DNA from: Parcubacteria bacterium C7867-008
Lineage (GTDB): Bacteria > Patescibacteria > Paceibacteria > UBA9973 > UBA2103
Direction: 5' to 3'
Assembly: GCA_001189215.1 (NCBI GenBank)
Contig: LFCR01000004.1
Span: forward strand, 1-64,000
Length of the DNA: 64,000 nt
The translations under genes and the position numbers were made by a program. Every line of letters begins with the position of its first letter. Positions within the stretch are counted from its first letter, which is position 1. Shown here in pieces: positions 33,915 through 41,165 of the stretch. The notes under the pieces were generated by a model. It was not told where the DNA came from. It searched no databases and saw nothing but the letters and a program-made list of their open reading frames with translations.

Positions 33915-34904
33915 ATGGACTCATTCTGGAAGCATCTTCCGAAGCCATTCTTTGCACTAGCGCCTATGGCGGATGTGACAGACCCTGCTTACCGTCGCCT
34001 TATTGCAGACTATGGTGTCCCTCACGTAACCTGGACAGAATTTGTCTCGGCAGATGGCCTGTATCACACCCGAGAAAAGAAGGGCATGAAGGATGAAGAG
34101 AATCCTTTGGTACGTGACCTTCAATACTCAGAAGCTGAGAGACCAATCGTTGCGCAGATATTTGGAAGTAACCCAGAGACAATTGCATATGCATCAGAGC
34201 TCGCTGCAACGCTTGGTTTTGATGGTGTGGATATAAACATGGGATGCCCGGATCGATCAATCGAGAAACAAGGTGCTGGTGCTGCCATGATTAAAAATCC
34301 TGAATTGGTTAAACCCATTGTTGAAGCTGCACGACGTGGTGCAGCACGTGGAAAGGAAGGTGGTATCCCTGTCTCACTTAAAACTCGTATTGGGTATCAT
34401 CAGGAAACTATGGATACGTGGCTTCCGGTAGTTCTGGCTAGTAAGCCAGATGCACTCACGGTCCATCTTCGTACTCGTAAAGAAATGTCCAAGGTTGATG
34501 CACACTGGGAACTGATGGCACGTGCAGTTGCGCTGCGTAATGAGCATAGTCCGGATACCATCATTCTTGGCAACGGGGACGTGAAAGATTTAGATGATGC
34601 GCGCTTAAAAGCAGCACTGTCTGGAGCAGACGGTATTATGCTTGGTCGTGCAATATTTGGTTCACCTTGGCTTTTCACTGACCGTAAACCCAATGACATA
34701 TCTCCTACAGAACGCATTGAAGCACTTCGTACCTTTGCACAGTATTTTAGTGAGTTACGTCCCACAAAGTCCTTCCATCTCCTTAAGAAACACATCAAAT
34801 CATTTATAGCGGGGTGGGATGGTGCAGCACAACTTCGCGGAATTCTTATGGAAGCAAGTACTCAAGAAGAACTGGATAGTATTCTCGCTGCTCTAAAGCC
34901 GTAA
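33915..34904 (+). CDS. tRNA-dihydrouridine synthase
   Basis: 329 residues. FMN enzyme reducing uridines in the tRNA D-loop. Visible: FALAPMADVTDPAYR (FMN-binding start), the catalytic cysteine motif NMGCPDRS (about 105), AAMIKNPEL, VSLKTRIGY, and DGIMLGRAIFGSPWLF near the end of the barrel. Resembles the DusB type. Starts 14 nt after ftsQ without a Shine-Dalgarno sequence. Confidence 0.9.
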   Translation: MDSFWKHLPKPFFALAPMADVTDPAYRRLIADYGVPHVTWTEFVSADGLYHTREKKGMKDEENPLVRDLQYSEAERPIVAQIFGSNPETIAYASELAATLGFDGVDINMGCPDRSIEKQGAGAAMIKNPELVKPIVEAARRGAARGKEGGIPVSLKTRIGYHQETMDTWLPVVLASKPDALTVHLRTRKEMSKVDAHWELMARAVALRNEHSPDTIILGNGDVKDLDDARLKAALSGADGIMLGRAIFGSPWLFTDRKPNDISPTERIEALRTFAQYFSELRPTKSFHLLKKHIKSFIAGWDGAAQLRGILMEASTQEELDSILAALKP

Positions 34905-34920
34905 TGGTACACTTGCTCTA

Positions 34921-35955
34921 ATGGCGCATCAGTCTTTGTACCGCAAATACCGTCCCCATACGTTTAAGGATGTTGTTGGGCAGGATCAAGTAATTGCTCC
35001 CTTACAGGCTCAAATAGAAGGGAAATCAGTAGGTCATGCGTACGTCTTTGCAGGATCGCGTGGACTTGGAAAGACCTCCATTGCACGTATCTTTGCGCGA
35101 GAACTTGGCACAAAAGATTCTGATCTGTATGAGATCGATGCCGCATCAAATAACAGTGTGGATGACATACGTGCTCTCACAGAAAACGTATACACACTTC
35201 CTTTTGCGTCTCCATACAAGGTATATATTCTGGACGAGGCACACATGTTGTCTAAAGGTGCATGGAATGCCTTTCTAAAGACCCTTGAAGAACCACCTGC
35301 ACATGCACTATTCATACTTGCCACTACCGAACTAGAGAAGGTACCAGAGACCGTACAGTCTCGTTGTCAGGTATTTCAACTACGTAAGCCATCACGTGCA
35401 GGTCTTGCCGCACTTGTTACTGATATAGCAAAGAGGGAGGGATACACCATTGAACCTGCAGCCGCAGATCTCCTCTCACTTATGGGGGATGGTTCGTATC
35501 GTGATGCACTTTCCATGCTCGAGAAGACCCTTGCGTCAGCAACTGGCAAGAAGCTCGCTCTTGAGGAAACAGAGCACGCTACCGGAGCGCCTAAACATAC
35601 TCTCATTCACGCATTGATAAATGCACTATCTCAAGGAGATACAGAAGCTGCACTCACCACTATCTCAAGTGCTGTTACGGCAGAGGTTAGTATGCAGTTG
35701 TATCTGACTCTAGTTCTTGAACGTATACGTCTTATTCTGCTCGTTAGACACGCGACAGATATGCGTACTTCAATTAAAGAAGAGCAAGGTTCTGAAGAAT
35801 ATGCAGATATTGAAAAGATTGCTTCTGCAAAAGATTCACATCTTACCCATCAAACGCTTCGAATCTTTATAGATGCCGCTGCACGCATGCGATTCTCTCC
35901 TATCCCACAGCTCCCGCTCGAGCTTGCGGTGCTTGAAGCACTAACCAAAGATTAA
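34921..35955 (+). CDS. dnaX: DNA polymerase III subunit gamma/tau, short form without zinc module
   Basis: 344 residues. The clamp-loader ATPase. Visible: YRKYRPHTFKDVVGQDQV, Walker A GSRGLGKTS (about 45-53), DEAHMLSKGAWNAFLKTLEEPP and the sensor region TTELEKVPETVQSRC. Between FARELG and DLYEIDAASNNSVDDIR only a few residues remain where other bacteria carry the four-cysteine zinc module. The tau-specific C-terminus is also absent, so only a gamma-like protein is made. TACACT ends 7 nt before the ATG. Confidence 0.92.
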   Translation: MAHQSLYRKYRPHTFKDVVGQDQVIAPLQAQIEGKSVGHAYVFAGSRGLGKTSIARIFARELGTKDSDLYEIDAASNNSVDDIRALTENVYTLPFASPYKVYILDEAHMLSKGAWNAFLKTLEEPPAHALFILATTELEKVPETVQSRCQVFQLRKPSRAGLAALVTDIAKREGYTIEPAAADLLSLMGDGSYRDALSMLEKTLASATGKKLALEETEHATGAPKHTLIHALINALSQGDTEAALTTISSAVTAEVSMQLYLTLVLERIRLILLVRHATDMRTSIKEEQGSEEYADIEKIASAKDSHLTHQTLRIFIDAAARMRFSPIPQLPLELAVLEALTKD

Positions 35956-36239
35956 GACCTTGCAAGAAGGTTTCCACTTCCGCGAATACTCTGCACGTCC
36001 ACGAGTTCACGTGGAGTGATTTCATAGTTCGCCTGCACATATCGCAAGTCGTGACGAAGCTCACGAGCAATAGTGCGTTCTTTTTCCGATACCAATTCAG
36101 ACTCGCAGTTATTAAGAGCTTCTTCAAGAAATCCCATCATGGTTGCAAGGAAGGCAAAGTAATCACCCGTCTTTATATGAAAATCAATATGCTGTGGTGA
36201 ATCATTCAGGATGAGTGTGGTGGTTGAGGTACTGTACAT
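35952..36239 (-). CDS. hypothetical protein, 95 aa
   Basis: Starts MYSTSTTTLILNDSPQHIDFHIK. Mostly helical with EALNNCESELVSEKERTIARE. No membrane segment, no known family. It overlaps the dnaX stop by 4 nt on the opposite strand. No clear Shine-Dalgarno sequence. Base composition matches its neighbours. The stretch 36240-36355 that follows has no ORF and only the tRNA-Gln promoter region. Confidence 0.55.
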   Translation of the reverse strand: MYSTSTTTLILNDSPQHIDFHIKTGDYFAFLATMMGFLEEALNNCESELVSEKERTIARELRHDLRYVQANYEITPRELVDVQSIRGSGNLLARS

Positions 36240-36355
36240 ACTCTTAGTCTACGTATGTTCAGTGCAAGTTGGGAAGTATTGCTGGGGAAAACTCTCCCTA
36301 GTCTTTATCATTCCTTGCTTGCTCAGGCTCCATCTTCCGTGCATGATAGTTTCAT

Positions 36356-36426
36356 TGGGAGATCGTCTAATGGTAGGACAGCGGCCTTTGAAGCCGTGAA
36401 TCTAGGTTCGATCCCTAGTCTCCCAG
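36356..36426 (+). tRNA. tRNA-Gln (UUG)
   Basis: Acceptor TGGGAGA / TCTCCCA, D-arm TCTAATGGTAGGACA, anticodon loop CTTTGAA (UUG), T-arm GGTTCGATCCC. GATAGT at 36345-36350 is a candidate -10. It stands immediately left of the accessory region and the cassette array. I saw no second copy of its 3' end on the right side. Confidence 0.95.
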
Positions 36427-36448
36427 CAATATTTGCTATCATTTATAT

Positions 36449-36820
36449 ATGAGCAACTCTGTTAAACTTGGCCCAATTATAATTGGAGTACGAAGTATTG
36501 AAGAAGCGAAAGGGTTTTATGTAAATGTTTTTGGAATAAATATTAAAGAAGAAAGCGCAAATTACCTAAGCGCAAATCTTGGCGGTACACATATTGAGCT
36601 AGAGGAAGATTCTGAGAACCGTTTTCCAAATTGGGCAAAGAATAATATTGGTACTTATAAAAATAGTGAGTTTATAGTCTCTGACATACATTCCTTTGTT
36701 CAAGAAGTAGTCAAAAATGGAGGAAAGGTAATAAGTGGTCCTCTTACACGACCTTGGGGAAGTATTACTGCTGAGATTGCTGACATAGACGGAAATATCT
36801 TTTTGATCAGTCAGCATTAA
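36449..36820 (+). CDS. VOC/glyoxalase-superfamily protein
   Basis: 123 residues starting MSNSVKLGPIIIGVRSIEEAKGFY. The beta-alpha-beta-beta-beta layout with VRSIEEAKGFYVNVFGI, GGTHIELEE, and the final ADIDGNIFLISQ is the VOC pattern (glyoxalase, bleomycin-resistance and dioxygenase folds). A metal Glu is possible in HIELEE and a His at the start is missing. Substrate unknown. AT-rich codon use differs both from the housekeeping genes and from the GC-rich units, which suggests recent arrival beside tRNA-Gln. Confidence 0.8.
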   Translation: MSNSVKLGPIIIGVRSIEEAKGFYVNVFGINIKEESANYLSANLGGTHIELEEDSENRFPNWAKNNIGTYKNSEFIVSDIHSFVQEVVKNGGKVISGPLTRPWGSITAEIADIDGNIFLISQH

Positions 36821-36823
36821 AGA

Positions 36824-36859
36824 GAAACCCACCGAAATGGGCTCTCCATCCGATGGGTT
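36824..36859 (-). terminator. terminator of the 36860-37105 gene
   Basis: AACCCA / TGGGTT-type stem (36826-36859) followed by TCTCTTTAATG on the minus strand, directly after the stop codon. Confidence 0.6.
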
Positions 36860-37105
36860 CTATAACGGGAGCTCCGGAAGATTGATCTCGCTCACGAGGA
36901 GGTACAATCCATCAAATTCCTCCCCTTTGGCAAGGATGGGTACTGCTGTTTGATCACGGTGGTCATAGACCATCGTGCACCCTTCGCCGACGGTGATGGC
37001 CATCCCAACCCCTAGATGCTTGCCGGTCCGGCCAAGCAAGGAAGAATTCGGACCAGTCTTCTCAAACGTTCGAGTATCTTGCGGGAGAGTAATTTCTCTG
37101 GGCAT
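36860..37105 (-). CDS. cassette ORF, hypothetical, 81 aa
   Basis: Starts MPREITLPQDTRTFEKTG; GAAGGAC lies 9 nt before the ATG. A small beta-rich soluble-looking protein with GMAITVGEGCTMVYDHRD, GC-rich, not recognised. It has its own terminator (36824-36859), and its upstream region is the extended version of repeat R1, so R1 or its flank may carry the promoter. It is the leftmost gene of the array. Confidence 0.6.
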   Translation of the reverse strand: MPREITLPQDTRTFEKTGPNSSLLGRTGKHLGVGMAITVGEGCTMVYDHRDQTAVPILAKGEEFDGLYLLVSEINLPELPL

Positions 37106-37156
37106 TCACGATGTCCTTCTCACAACCTAGACAGAACGCACCACATGTTGCAGAAG

Positions 37157-37183
37157 GGTTCCAACATCGTCCCAGACTGCCAG
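37157..37183 (+). repeat. cassette repeat R1 (extended form)
   Basis: Begins GGTTCCAACATCGTCC and ends CAGACTGCCAG. Preceded by an extension (CTAGACAGAACG...ACATGTTGCAGAAG, 37127-37156) that is shared with R3 and R8. ATGTTG in the extension can pair with CAACAT in the repeat. Confidence 0.9.
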
Positions 37184-37261
37184 CTCGACATCTCATTTTC
37201 ATATGGTATTTTCCTACTGGAGCTGAGGCTCTTTTGGACCACAGAAAATAGGAGATATCCC

Positions 37262-37909
37262 ATGGTTGCGACCATGCACGACCGCCGTGTTGCTATAGCT
37301 ACAGGCACCGCTCGCGTAGATCCATCAAAGCTGGGTGCAGATTACTGGGCGTTCATCATCCGGCACGCCGCCAGCCGACTTACTATGGACTATCTGCATG
37401 GTCTGCAATCGATCGAGCAGATCATAAAGTCGGACGATCAACCCTATGAACGGTCATACGACCCGTCAGTCTTTCGTATTCCGTTTGATGCCCGTACGAA
37501 GGGTATCGTGTGCGCCCGTCTGAAGGATCTGCCTGTTGACGTCGCGAGCTGGCCTCAAATACCAGCAGACCCAGGCCACGATGCTTTCTATCAGACAGCG
37601 ACCGAATCAGTCCTTGTTCTTGAACGGCAGCGCAAGGGTTTCGATTTCTGGCTGCTCAGATCCGAGTGGGAACTCATGGGTCCGGAGGAGATTCGCCCCT
37701 GGCTGCGCGGCCGTTCGCTTCATGCGCGGAAGGTAGATTTGGAAGAGATTCTCCAGGACAATACAGAGCTCGCCTCAAACATATTGTTCACCCTCCTCCG
37801 TGCTCAAGAAGAAACGACCGCACGGCTTACGGAAAGATCTCGAGTCTCCCTGGAACGGGCGTTCGAACTGAAAAATGTTCTGCACGCCACCGGTCATCCA
37901 GTGCGCTAG
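37262..37909 (+). CDS. cassette ORF, hypothetical, 215 aa
   Basis: The ATG at 37262 is preceded by AGGAGATATCCC, a strong Shine-Dalgarno sequence. Soluble, mostly helical protein with HAASRLTMDYLHGLQSIEQI, a Trp-rich middle (FDFWLLRSEWELMG) and a final helix ERAFELKNVLHATG. GC-rich. No family recognised. It is the only plus-strand cassette ORF with a clear Shine-Dalgarno sequence and a GC-rich hairpin after the stop (37915-37939, no T run). Confidence 0.65.
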   Translation: MVATMHDRRVAIATGTARVDPSKLGADYWAFIIRHAASRLTMDYLHGLQSIEQIIKSDDQPYERSYDPSVFRIPFDARTKGIVCARLKDLPVDVASWPQIPADPGHDAFYQTATESVLVLERQRKGFDFWLLRSEWELMGPEEIRPWLRGRSLHARKVDLEEILQDNTELASNILFTLLRAQEETTARLTERSRVSLERAFELKNVLHATGHPVR

Positions 37910-37914
37910 TTTAC

Positions 37915-37939
37915 GGGCCGTGCCATTAAGGTGCGGCCC
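37915..37939 (+). terminator. hairpin after the 37262-37909 ORF
   Basis: GGGCCG / CGGCCC stem between the stop codon and repeat R2; no T run follows, so terminator function is uncertain. Confidence 0.4.
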
Positions 37940-37954
37940 AACTCATATCACAAA

Positions 37955-37981
37955 GGTTCCAACATCGTCCCAGACTGCCAG
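37955..37981 (+). repeat. cassette repeat R2
   Basis: Matches the R1 27-mer fully (GGTTCCAACATCGTCC ... CAGACTGCCAG). The upstream flank is unrelated to R1. Confidence 0.9.
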
Positions 37982-37989
37982 CAACGAAA

Positions 37990-38017
37990 TAGGAAAAGCG
38001 ACGGTGTTTGCCGTCGC
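37990..38017 (-). terminator. terminator of the 38027-38401 gene
   Basis: Stem GCGACGG / CCGTCGC followed by TTTTCCT on the minus strand. Confidence 0.75.
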
Positions 38018-38026
38018 CTCATCTCC

Positions 38027-38401
38027 TTAGTGCTTTGGAACAATCTGAACAGCGTCCGCTTCCTTCAGGTGTTTCAGAAAGTGCGTCATCCCATCCCGTA
38101 CACCAGCGTTCCAGAAGTCGGCGAAGAATACTTCCGCGTCTGTACACATGGCAGCGAAGTCGTCACCTTTGATCTGAAGATCGTTCAGATCGCAGCGAGT
38201 CACCGCCTGAGCTTGAACGAAAAGGCGGACCCCACCATTCCAGCTGTCCTGCAGGACATGAATTGTATTCTTGCCGTCCTTCAGCAAGGTCAGTCCCTTG
38301 ATCCTGAGACTGGGCTCGTATACGCCTTCGTAGAGACTTCTCGGGCTATATATCGCCCCTTCCGTCTTCGCGAGTTCACGCACGTTGTCTTGGTAGCTCA
38401 T
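38027..38401 (-). CDS. cassette ORF, hypothetical, 124 aa
   Basis: Starts MSYQDNVRELAKTEGAIYSP after GGGAGGTATCC. A soluble mixed protein with two cysteines (RCDLN, AMCTD) and aromatic-rich EVFFADFWNAG. GC-rich, not recognised. Its upstream region is the extended repeat R3. Bounded by R2 on the left through its own terminator. Confidence 0.62.
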   Translation of the reverse strand: MSYQDNVRELAKTEGAIYSPRSLYEGVYEPSLRIKGLTLLKDGKNTIHVLQDSWNGGVRLFVQAQAVTRCDLNDLQIKGDDFAAMCTDAEVFFADFWNAGVRDGMTHFLKHLKEADAVQIVPKH

Positions 38402-38448
38402 GGATACCTCCCAAATGTCTAGACAGAACGTACCATATGTTGCAGAAA

Positions 38449-38475
38449 GGTTCCAACATCGTCCCAGACAGCCAG
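38449..38475 (+). repeat. cassette repeat R3 (extended form)
   Basis: One change from R1 (CAGACAGCCAG). The extension GTCTAGACAGAACG...CATATGTTGCAGAAA (38417-38448) matches R1 closely. GTCT/AGAC, ACG/CGT and ATGTTG/CAACAT can pair to give an interrupted hairpin of about 54 nt. Confidence 0.9.
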
Positions 38476-38489
38476 CTCGAATATAGTGC

Positions 38490-38495
38490 TAAAAT
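38490..38495 (+). promoter_or_regulatory. -10 box for the 38502 cassette ORF
   Basis: TAAAAT ends 6 nt before the ATG. A -35 at normal distance would fall inside repeat R3, so the repeat may contribute to expression. Confidence 0.45.
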
Positions 38496-38501
38496 ACACA
38501 T

Positions 38502-38804
38502 ATGACACCGTGGCTCTCTCAAATCCGCATCAGTGCGGACTTCATGGAAAAAGAAATCTCAGAAGTGGAACCTTCCGAAGAAATCAAAAGTGAAGTTATA
38601 GCGATCTGTCAGAGCATTTCACATATCCTCGACAAACAAGGAGTCGAAGCCGATCAGAACGACTTGCTAGAGGCGCTTCAACCGGATCTTGACCGCACGG
38701 ATGTGCTGATTCAGAAACTCGATTCGCTCCCTGAAAAAAAGATTGCATGGTTGCTTCTCATAACTCACACGGGAGATATCCTTCACGCGCTTAAGAGTAG
38801 GTAA
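38502..38804 (+). CDS. cassette ORF, hypothetical, 100 aa
   Basis: Starts MTPWLSQIRISADFMEKEIS. An acidic, all-helical protein (IKSEVIAICQSISHILDKQG; DRTDVLIQKLDSLPEKK), possibly a small bundle. No membrane segment or signal. Not recognised. No Shine-Dalgarno sequence; leaderless start. No terminator before R4. Confidence 0.6.
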   Translation: MTPWLSQIRISADFMEKEISEVEPSEEIKSEVIAICQSISHILDKQGVEADQNDLLEALQPDLDRTDVLIQKLDSLPEKKIAWLLLITHTGDILHALKSR

Positions 38805-38814
38805 GGTGCATCAT

Positions 38815-38841
38815 GGTTCCAATATCGTCCCAGATAGCCAG
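38815..38841 (+). repeat. cassette repeat R4
   Basis: GGTTCCAATATCGTCC...CAGATAGCCAG, three changes from R1. 10 nt after the stop of the preceding ORF. Confidence 0.85.
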
Positions 38842-38898
38842 CACTCATTTATCCACCCTCTAAATTTTGAAGACCTGTGAGCGTGCTTAACTTCAGGT

Positions 38899-39195
38899 AT
38901 GAATTCGAACTATTCGTGGAATAAAATTGCAGGCTGGTTACTTATCATTTTTGGCATTGGATTACTTCCGTATTATTTTCTTATTAAGCACAGCGTAACT
39001 TCGGGACTGTTACTTCCATTCTTGTTTGGTTACGTGCTGTACTTCGTTTTCTTAGGATTTGTAGCCAAGAATCCACGCCTGACTATGAAATCTAAGAATG
39101 GTGATGTGGTGTTGGTAAAGAGTGAGATAGGACAAAATCTGATTTCCGCGACAGCACTCATTCTAGGAATTCTGGGAGCATTCTTTGTGCTGTAA
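38899..39195 (+). CDS. cassette ORF, three-TM membrane protein, 98 aa
   Basis: Starts MNSNYSWNKIAGWLLIIFGI. Three hydrophobic segments at about 10-28, 36-54 and 79-97, with a basic loop (KNPRLTMKSKNGD) between the second and third. Moderate AT content. Not recognised. The repeat R5 begins 10 nt after its stop. Confidence 0.6.
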   Translation: MNSNYSWNKIAGWLLIIFGIGLLPYYFLIKHSVTSGLLLPFLFGYVLYFVFLGFVAKNPRLTMKSKNGDVVLVKSEIGQNLISATALILGILGAFFVL

Positions 39196-39205
39196 CAGAT
39201 ATAAA

Positions 39206-39232
39206 GGTTCCAACATCGTCCCAGACAGCCAG
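39206..39232 (+). repeat. cassette repeat R5
   Basis: Identical to R3 over the 27-mer (GGTTCCAACATCGTCC...CAGACAGCCAG). Confidence 0.9.
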
Positions 39233-39233
39233 C

Positions 39234-39263
39234 AAACAAAACACCCCCTCAGGAAGGGGGTGT
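39234..39263 (-). terminator. terminator of the 39249-39824 gene
   Basis: Stem ACACCCCC / GGGGGTGT followed by TTTGTTTG on the minus strand. The stem overlaps the end of the ORF and abuts repeat R5. Confidence 0.8.
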
Positions 39264-39824
39264 GAATTCAAAATTTCCTTCGAATTCGAGTATCGTGATA
39301 AGAAAATCGCAGAATTGAGCATTGAACTCAAGCATGCTGGCGATGGTCTTCTGTCCATTTGAGAGAAAAGGGATTGTTTCCGCAGTTCTTTGACAAGTTG
39401 CGGCGCCGGTGCGATCACTCTGCGAGCAACGCTTGAGAACCTCAATGATCGCGGAGTAGTTCTCATCGATAATCAGAAACATCATCTGAACAAGTCCACG
39501 CACCTGATCGAAAATCCTCCTGTACTCATCTTCTGTTGAGATCTTGATAAGCCGTAGCGACTGACTATCTTCCTCGATCTGTGACAGTAAGTCGTTTATA
39601 GTGCCTGGCGATTGACTGGGGTCGCCAGACCACGCCTTTTCTTCGCGGAGTTTTTCTTCTAGGAATTTCGGGTCTGACAGCTGTTGAACCTCGATCCCCA
39701 TTTCCTGAAGACTCATACTGGCAACGCCAAGCTGTCGTTCGCAGATGCTTTTCAGCATATCCAAAACGACCAACTTACTAAATCTGGGATTGGTGCCGAA
39801 AACCGAATCCATAGAAGCTTCCAC
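39249..39824 (-). CDS. cassette ORF, hypothetical helical protein, 191 aa
   Basis: Starts at GTG 39824 (GGAG five nt upstream) or ATG 39812 (MDSVFGTNPRF). Long acidic helical protein with LLSQIEEDSQSLRLIKI and a hydrophobic helix LVQMMFLIIDENYSAIIEVL; probably a soluble helical bundle. Three cysteines. Not recognised. Its 88-nt upstream region before R6 is AT-rich and lacks the R1/R3 extension. Confidence 0.6.
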   Translation of the reverse strand: MEASMDSVFGTNPRFSKLVVLDMLKSICERQLGVASMSLQEMGIEVQQLSDPKFLEEKLREEKAWSGDPSQSPGTINDLLSQIEEDSQSLRLIKISTEDEYRRIFDQVRGLVQMMFLIIDENYSAIIEVLKRCSQSDRTGAATCQRTAETIPFLSNGQKTIASMLEFNAQFCDFLITILEFEGNFEFTPPS

Positions 39825-39912
39825 AACGTCTCCGATTCTAAAAGAGCTTACCGCAGAATCACATTTTTATTGAAAATTGTCGATATTAGATAGGGACTCA
39901 GGATAAGTAAAA

Positions 39913-39939
39913 GGTTCCAACATCGTCCCAGACTGCCAG
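39913..39939 (+). repeat. cassette repeat R6
   Basis: Identical to R1 over the 27-mer. Confidence 0.9.
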
Positions 39940-39963
39940 TAAAATTATCTAAAGATTTTCTGA

Positions 39964-39969
39964 TACAGT
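39964..39969 (+). promoter_or_regulatory. -10 box for the 39976 cassette ORF
   Basis: TACAGT ends 6 nt before the ATG; no Shine-Dalgarno sequence. Confidence 0.4.
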
Positions 39970-39975
39970 AGAGCG

Positions 39976-40266
39976 ATGAGCCGCGTCACAATCGTTGCTA
40001 TTGTTTCCGCCTTCTGTTTTTTATGTGGAGTAGCTGCCACGGTATATGGACCCTATGAACAGTCCACGCACGGCGGTTTAATATTTGGAGTTTTGGGTAT
40101 ATCCTGCGTCTTTTTAGGCTTACTTCAGATCTGGTCTGAGCGATTAAAACTTGGTCAAATACTGATGCTGATTCCAGGCTTTAAAAGCTCGTCATATACA
40201 TTAATCGGTTTAGGATCTATCTGTATCGGTATAGGAGTGACTGAGATACTTCTGGTACTTGCCTGA
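39976..40266 (+). CDS. cassette ORF, multi-TM membrane protein, 96 aa
   Basis: Starts MSRVTIVAIVSAFCFLCGVA. Hydrophobic segments at about 4-24, 34-52 and 73-95. A small integral membrane protein of unknown function. It resembles the 38899 ORF in size and layout but shows no clear sequence identity with it. R7 begins 7 nt after its stop. Confidence 0.6.
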   Translation: MSRVTIVAIVSAFCFLCGVAATVYGPYEQSTHGGLIFGVLGISCVFLGLLQIWSERLKLGQILMLIPGFKSSSYTLIGLGSICIGIGVTEILLVLA

Positions 40267-40273
40267 ATATAAA

Positions 40274-40300
40274 AGTTCAAATATCGTCCAGGATTGCCAG
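40274..40300 (+). repeat. cassette repeat R7 (diverged)
   Basis: AGTTCAAATATCGTCC...AGGATTGCCAG, about six changes from R1, same place and orientation. Confidence 0.8.
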
Positions 40301-40312
40301 CATCCAAATTTA

Positions 40313-40363
40313 TAAACAGAAAACAACCGCCTGTGAGAAGCTGGTGGGCGTTCTCCGAGGCGG
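40313..40363 (-). terminator. terminator of the 40373-40774 gene
   Basis: CCGCCT / AGGCGG outer stem with a structured loop, followed by GTTGTTTTCTG on the minus strand. Confidence 0.65.
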
Positions 40364-40372
40364 GCGTCTTTG

Positions 40373-40774
40373 TCAGGCTGGTTTTTGTAGGTGAACCCCA
40401 ATGAGGCCCAGTTCATGATTGTCCTTGCCGACATCTTCGAAATCGAAGTCGCCGGGCACAATGGTCATGACTTCCTGGATTCGGGCTGCGATTGCAGGGA
40501 ACTGCTTTTGTTCCCCAAACACGACAATAAACGTTGGACCCACCCAGACACGCTCAATGCCTGCGGTGCCATCGAGCCCTTTGAACAATTCAGGGATTTT
40601 CTCACCCTGCCCGTGGAGATATCTCGAGTAGCCGCGAAGAAACTTACCGTCTCTGAACGAAGCCGTCACTACTTCCCAGACCATTGGAATCTTGTAGACA
40701 GGGTCGACGATCTGGAATGCTAGGCGGATACCGCCTGTGCCTTCCGCTCTGCCGTATAGAACTAATGGTTTCAT
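40373..40774 (-). CDS. cassette ORF, hypothetical, 133 aa
   Basis: Starts MKPLVLYGRAEGTGGIRLAF after GGAAGGAAGG. A mixed alpha/beta soluble protein with RVWVGPTFIVVFGEQ and PGDFDFEDVG, no cysteines. GC-rich, not recognised. Its upstream region carries the same extension as R1 and R3, now next to the degenerate R8. Confidence 0.62.
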   Translation of the reverse strand: MKPLVLYGRAEGTGGIRLAFQIVDPVYKIPMVWEVVTASFRDGKFLRGYSRYLHGQGEKIPELFKGLDGTAGIERVWVGPTFIVVFGEQKQFPAIAARIQEVMTIVPGDFDFEDVGKDNHELGLIGVHLQKPA

Positions 40775-40821
40775 GTTCGAACCTTCCTTCCTCTAGACAA
40801 AACCTATCACATGTTGCAAAG

Positions 40822-40848
40822 GGTTTAAGTCTCGTCCAACCCGATATA
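40822..40848 (+). repeat. cassette repeat R8 (degenerate, extended form)
   Basis: Only the first half (GGTTTAAGTCTCGTCC) resembles the repeat, but the upstream extension TCTAGACAAAACC...CACATGTTGCAAA (40793-40819) is clearly the R1/R3 block. Confidence 0.65.
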
Positions 40849-40882
40849 CTGAATCTTATGTCCAGAATATATACTTACAATT

Positions 40883-41161
40883 ATGGAAAAGGTTGGAAGT
40901 GCACCAAAGCCTGGAGATACTATCTACTTAGATACAGAGTTATATGTAAGTCATGGAGTCGATGATGTTATTGGCGGTAAAGCGGTAATCAAAGAAGTGC
41001 TGCAGGCATATGGAGCCATTTTTATAACAACTGAACTCGATCCGTTGGCTCAATATAGGTGGGAAAATGGATTGGAGCTGGAGCAAGAACGACTCAAGCA
41101 AAAGTTTGGTGATTCATGGGCGCATTTTGAACCCGACTTAAGACCTGAATTTAACGACTAA
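40883..41161 (+). CDS. cassette ORF, hypothetical, 92 aa
   Basis: Starts MEKVGSAPKPGDTIYLDTEL. The N-terminal half reads like a small beta-barrel (GDTIYLDTELYVSHG, GGKAVIKEVL); the end is acidic. Function unknown. AT-rich relative to the minus-strand cassettes. No Shine-Dalgarno sequence is obvious. Confidence 0.55.
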   Translation: MEKVGSAPKPGDTIYLDTELYVSHGVDDVIGGKAVIKEVLQAYGAIFITTELDPLAQYRWENGLELEQERLKQKFGDSWAHFEPDLRPEFND

Positions 41162-41165
41162 AGAG

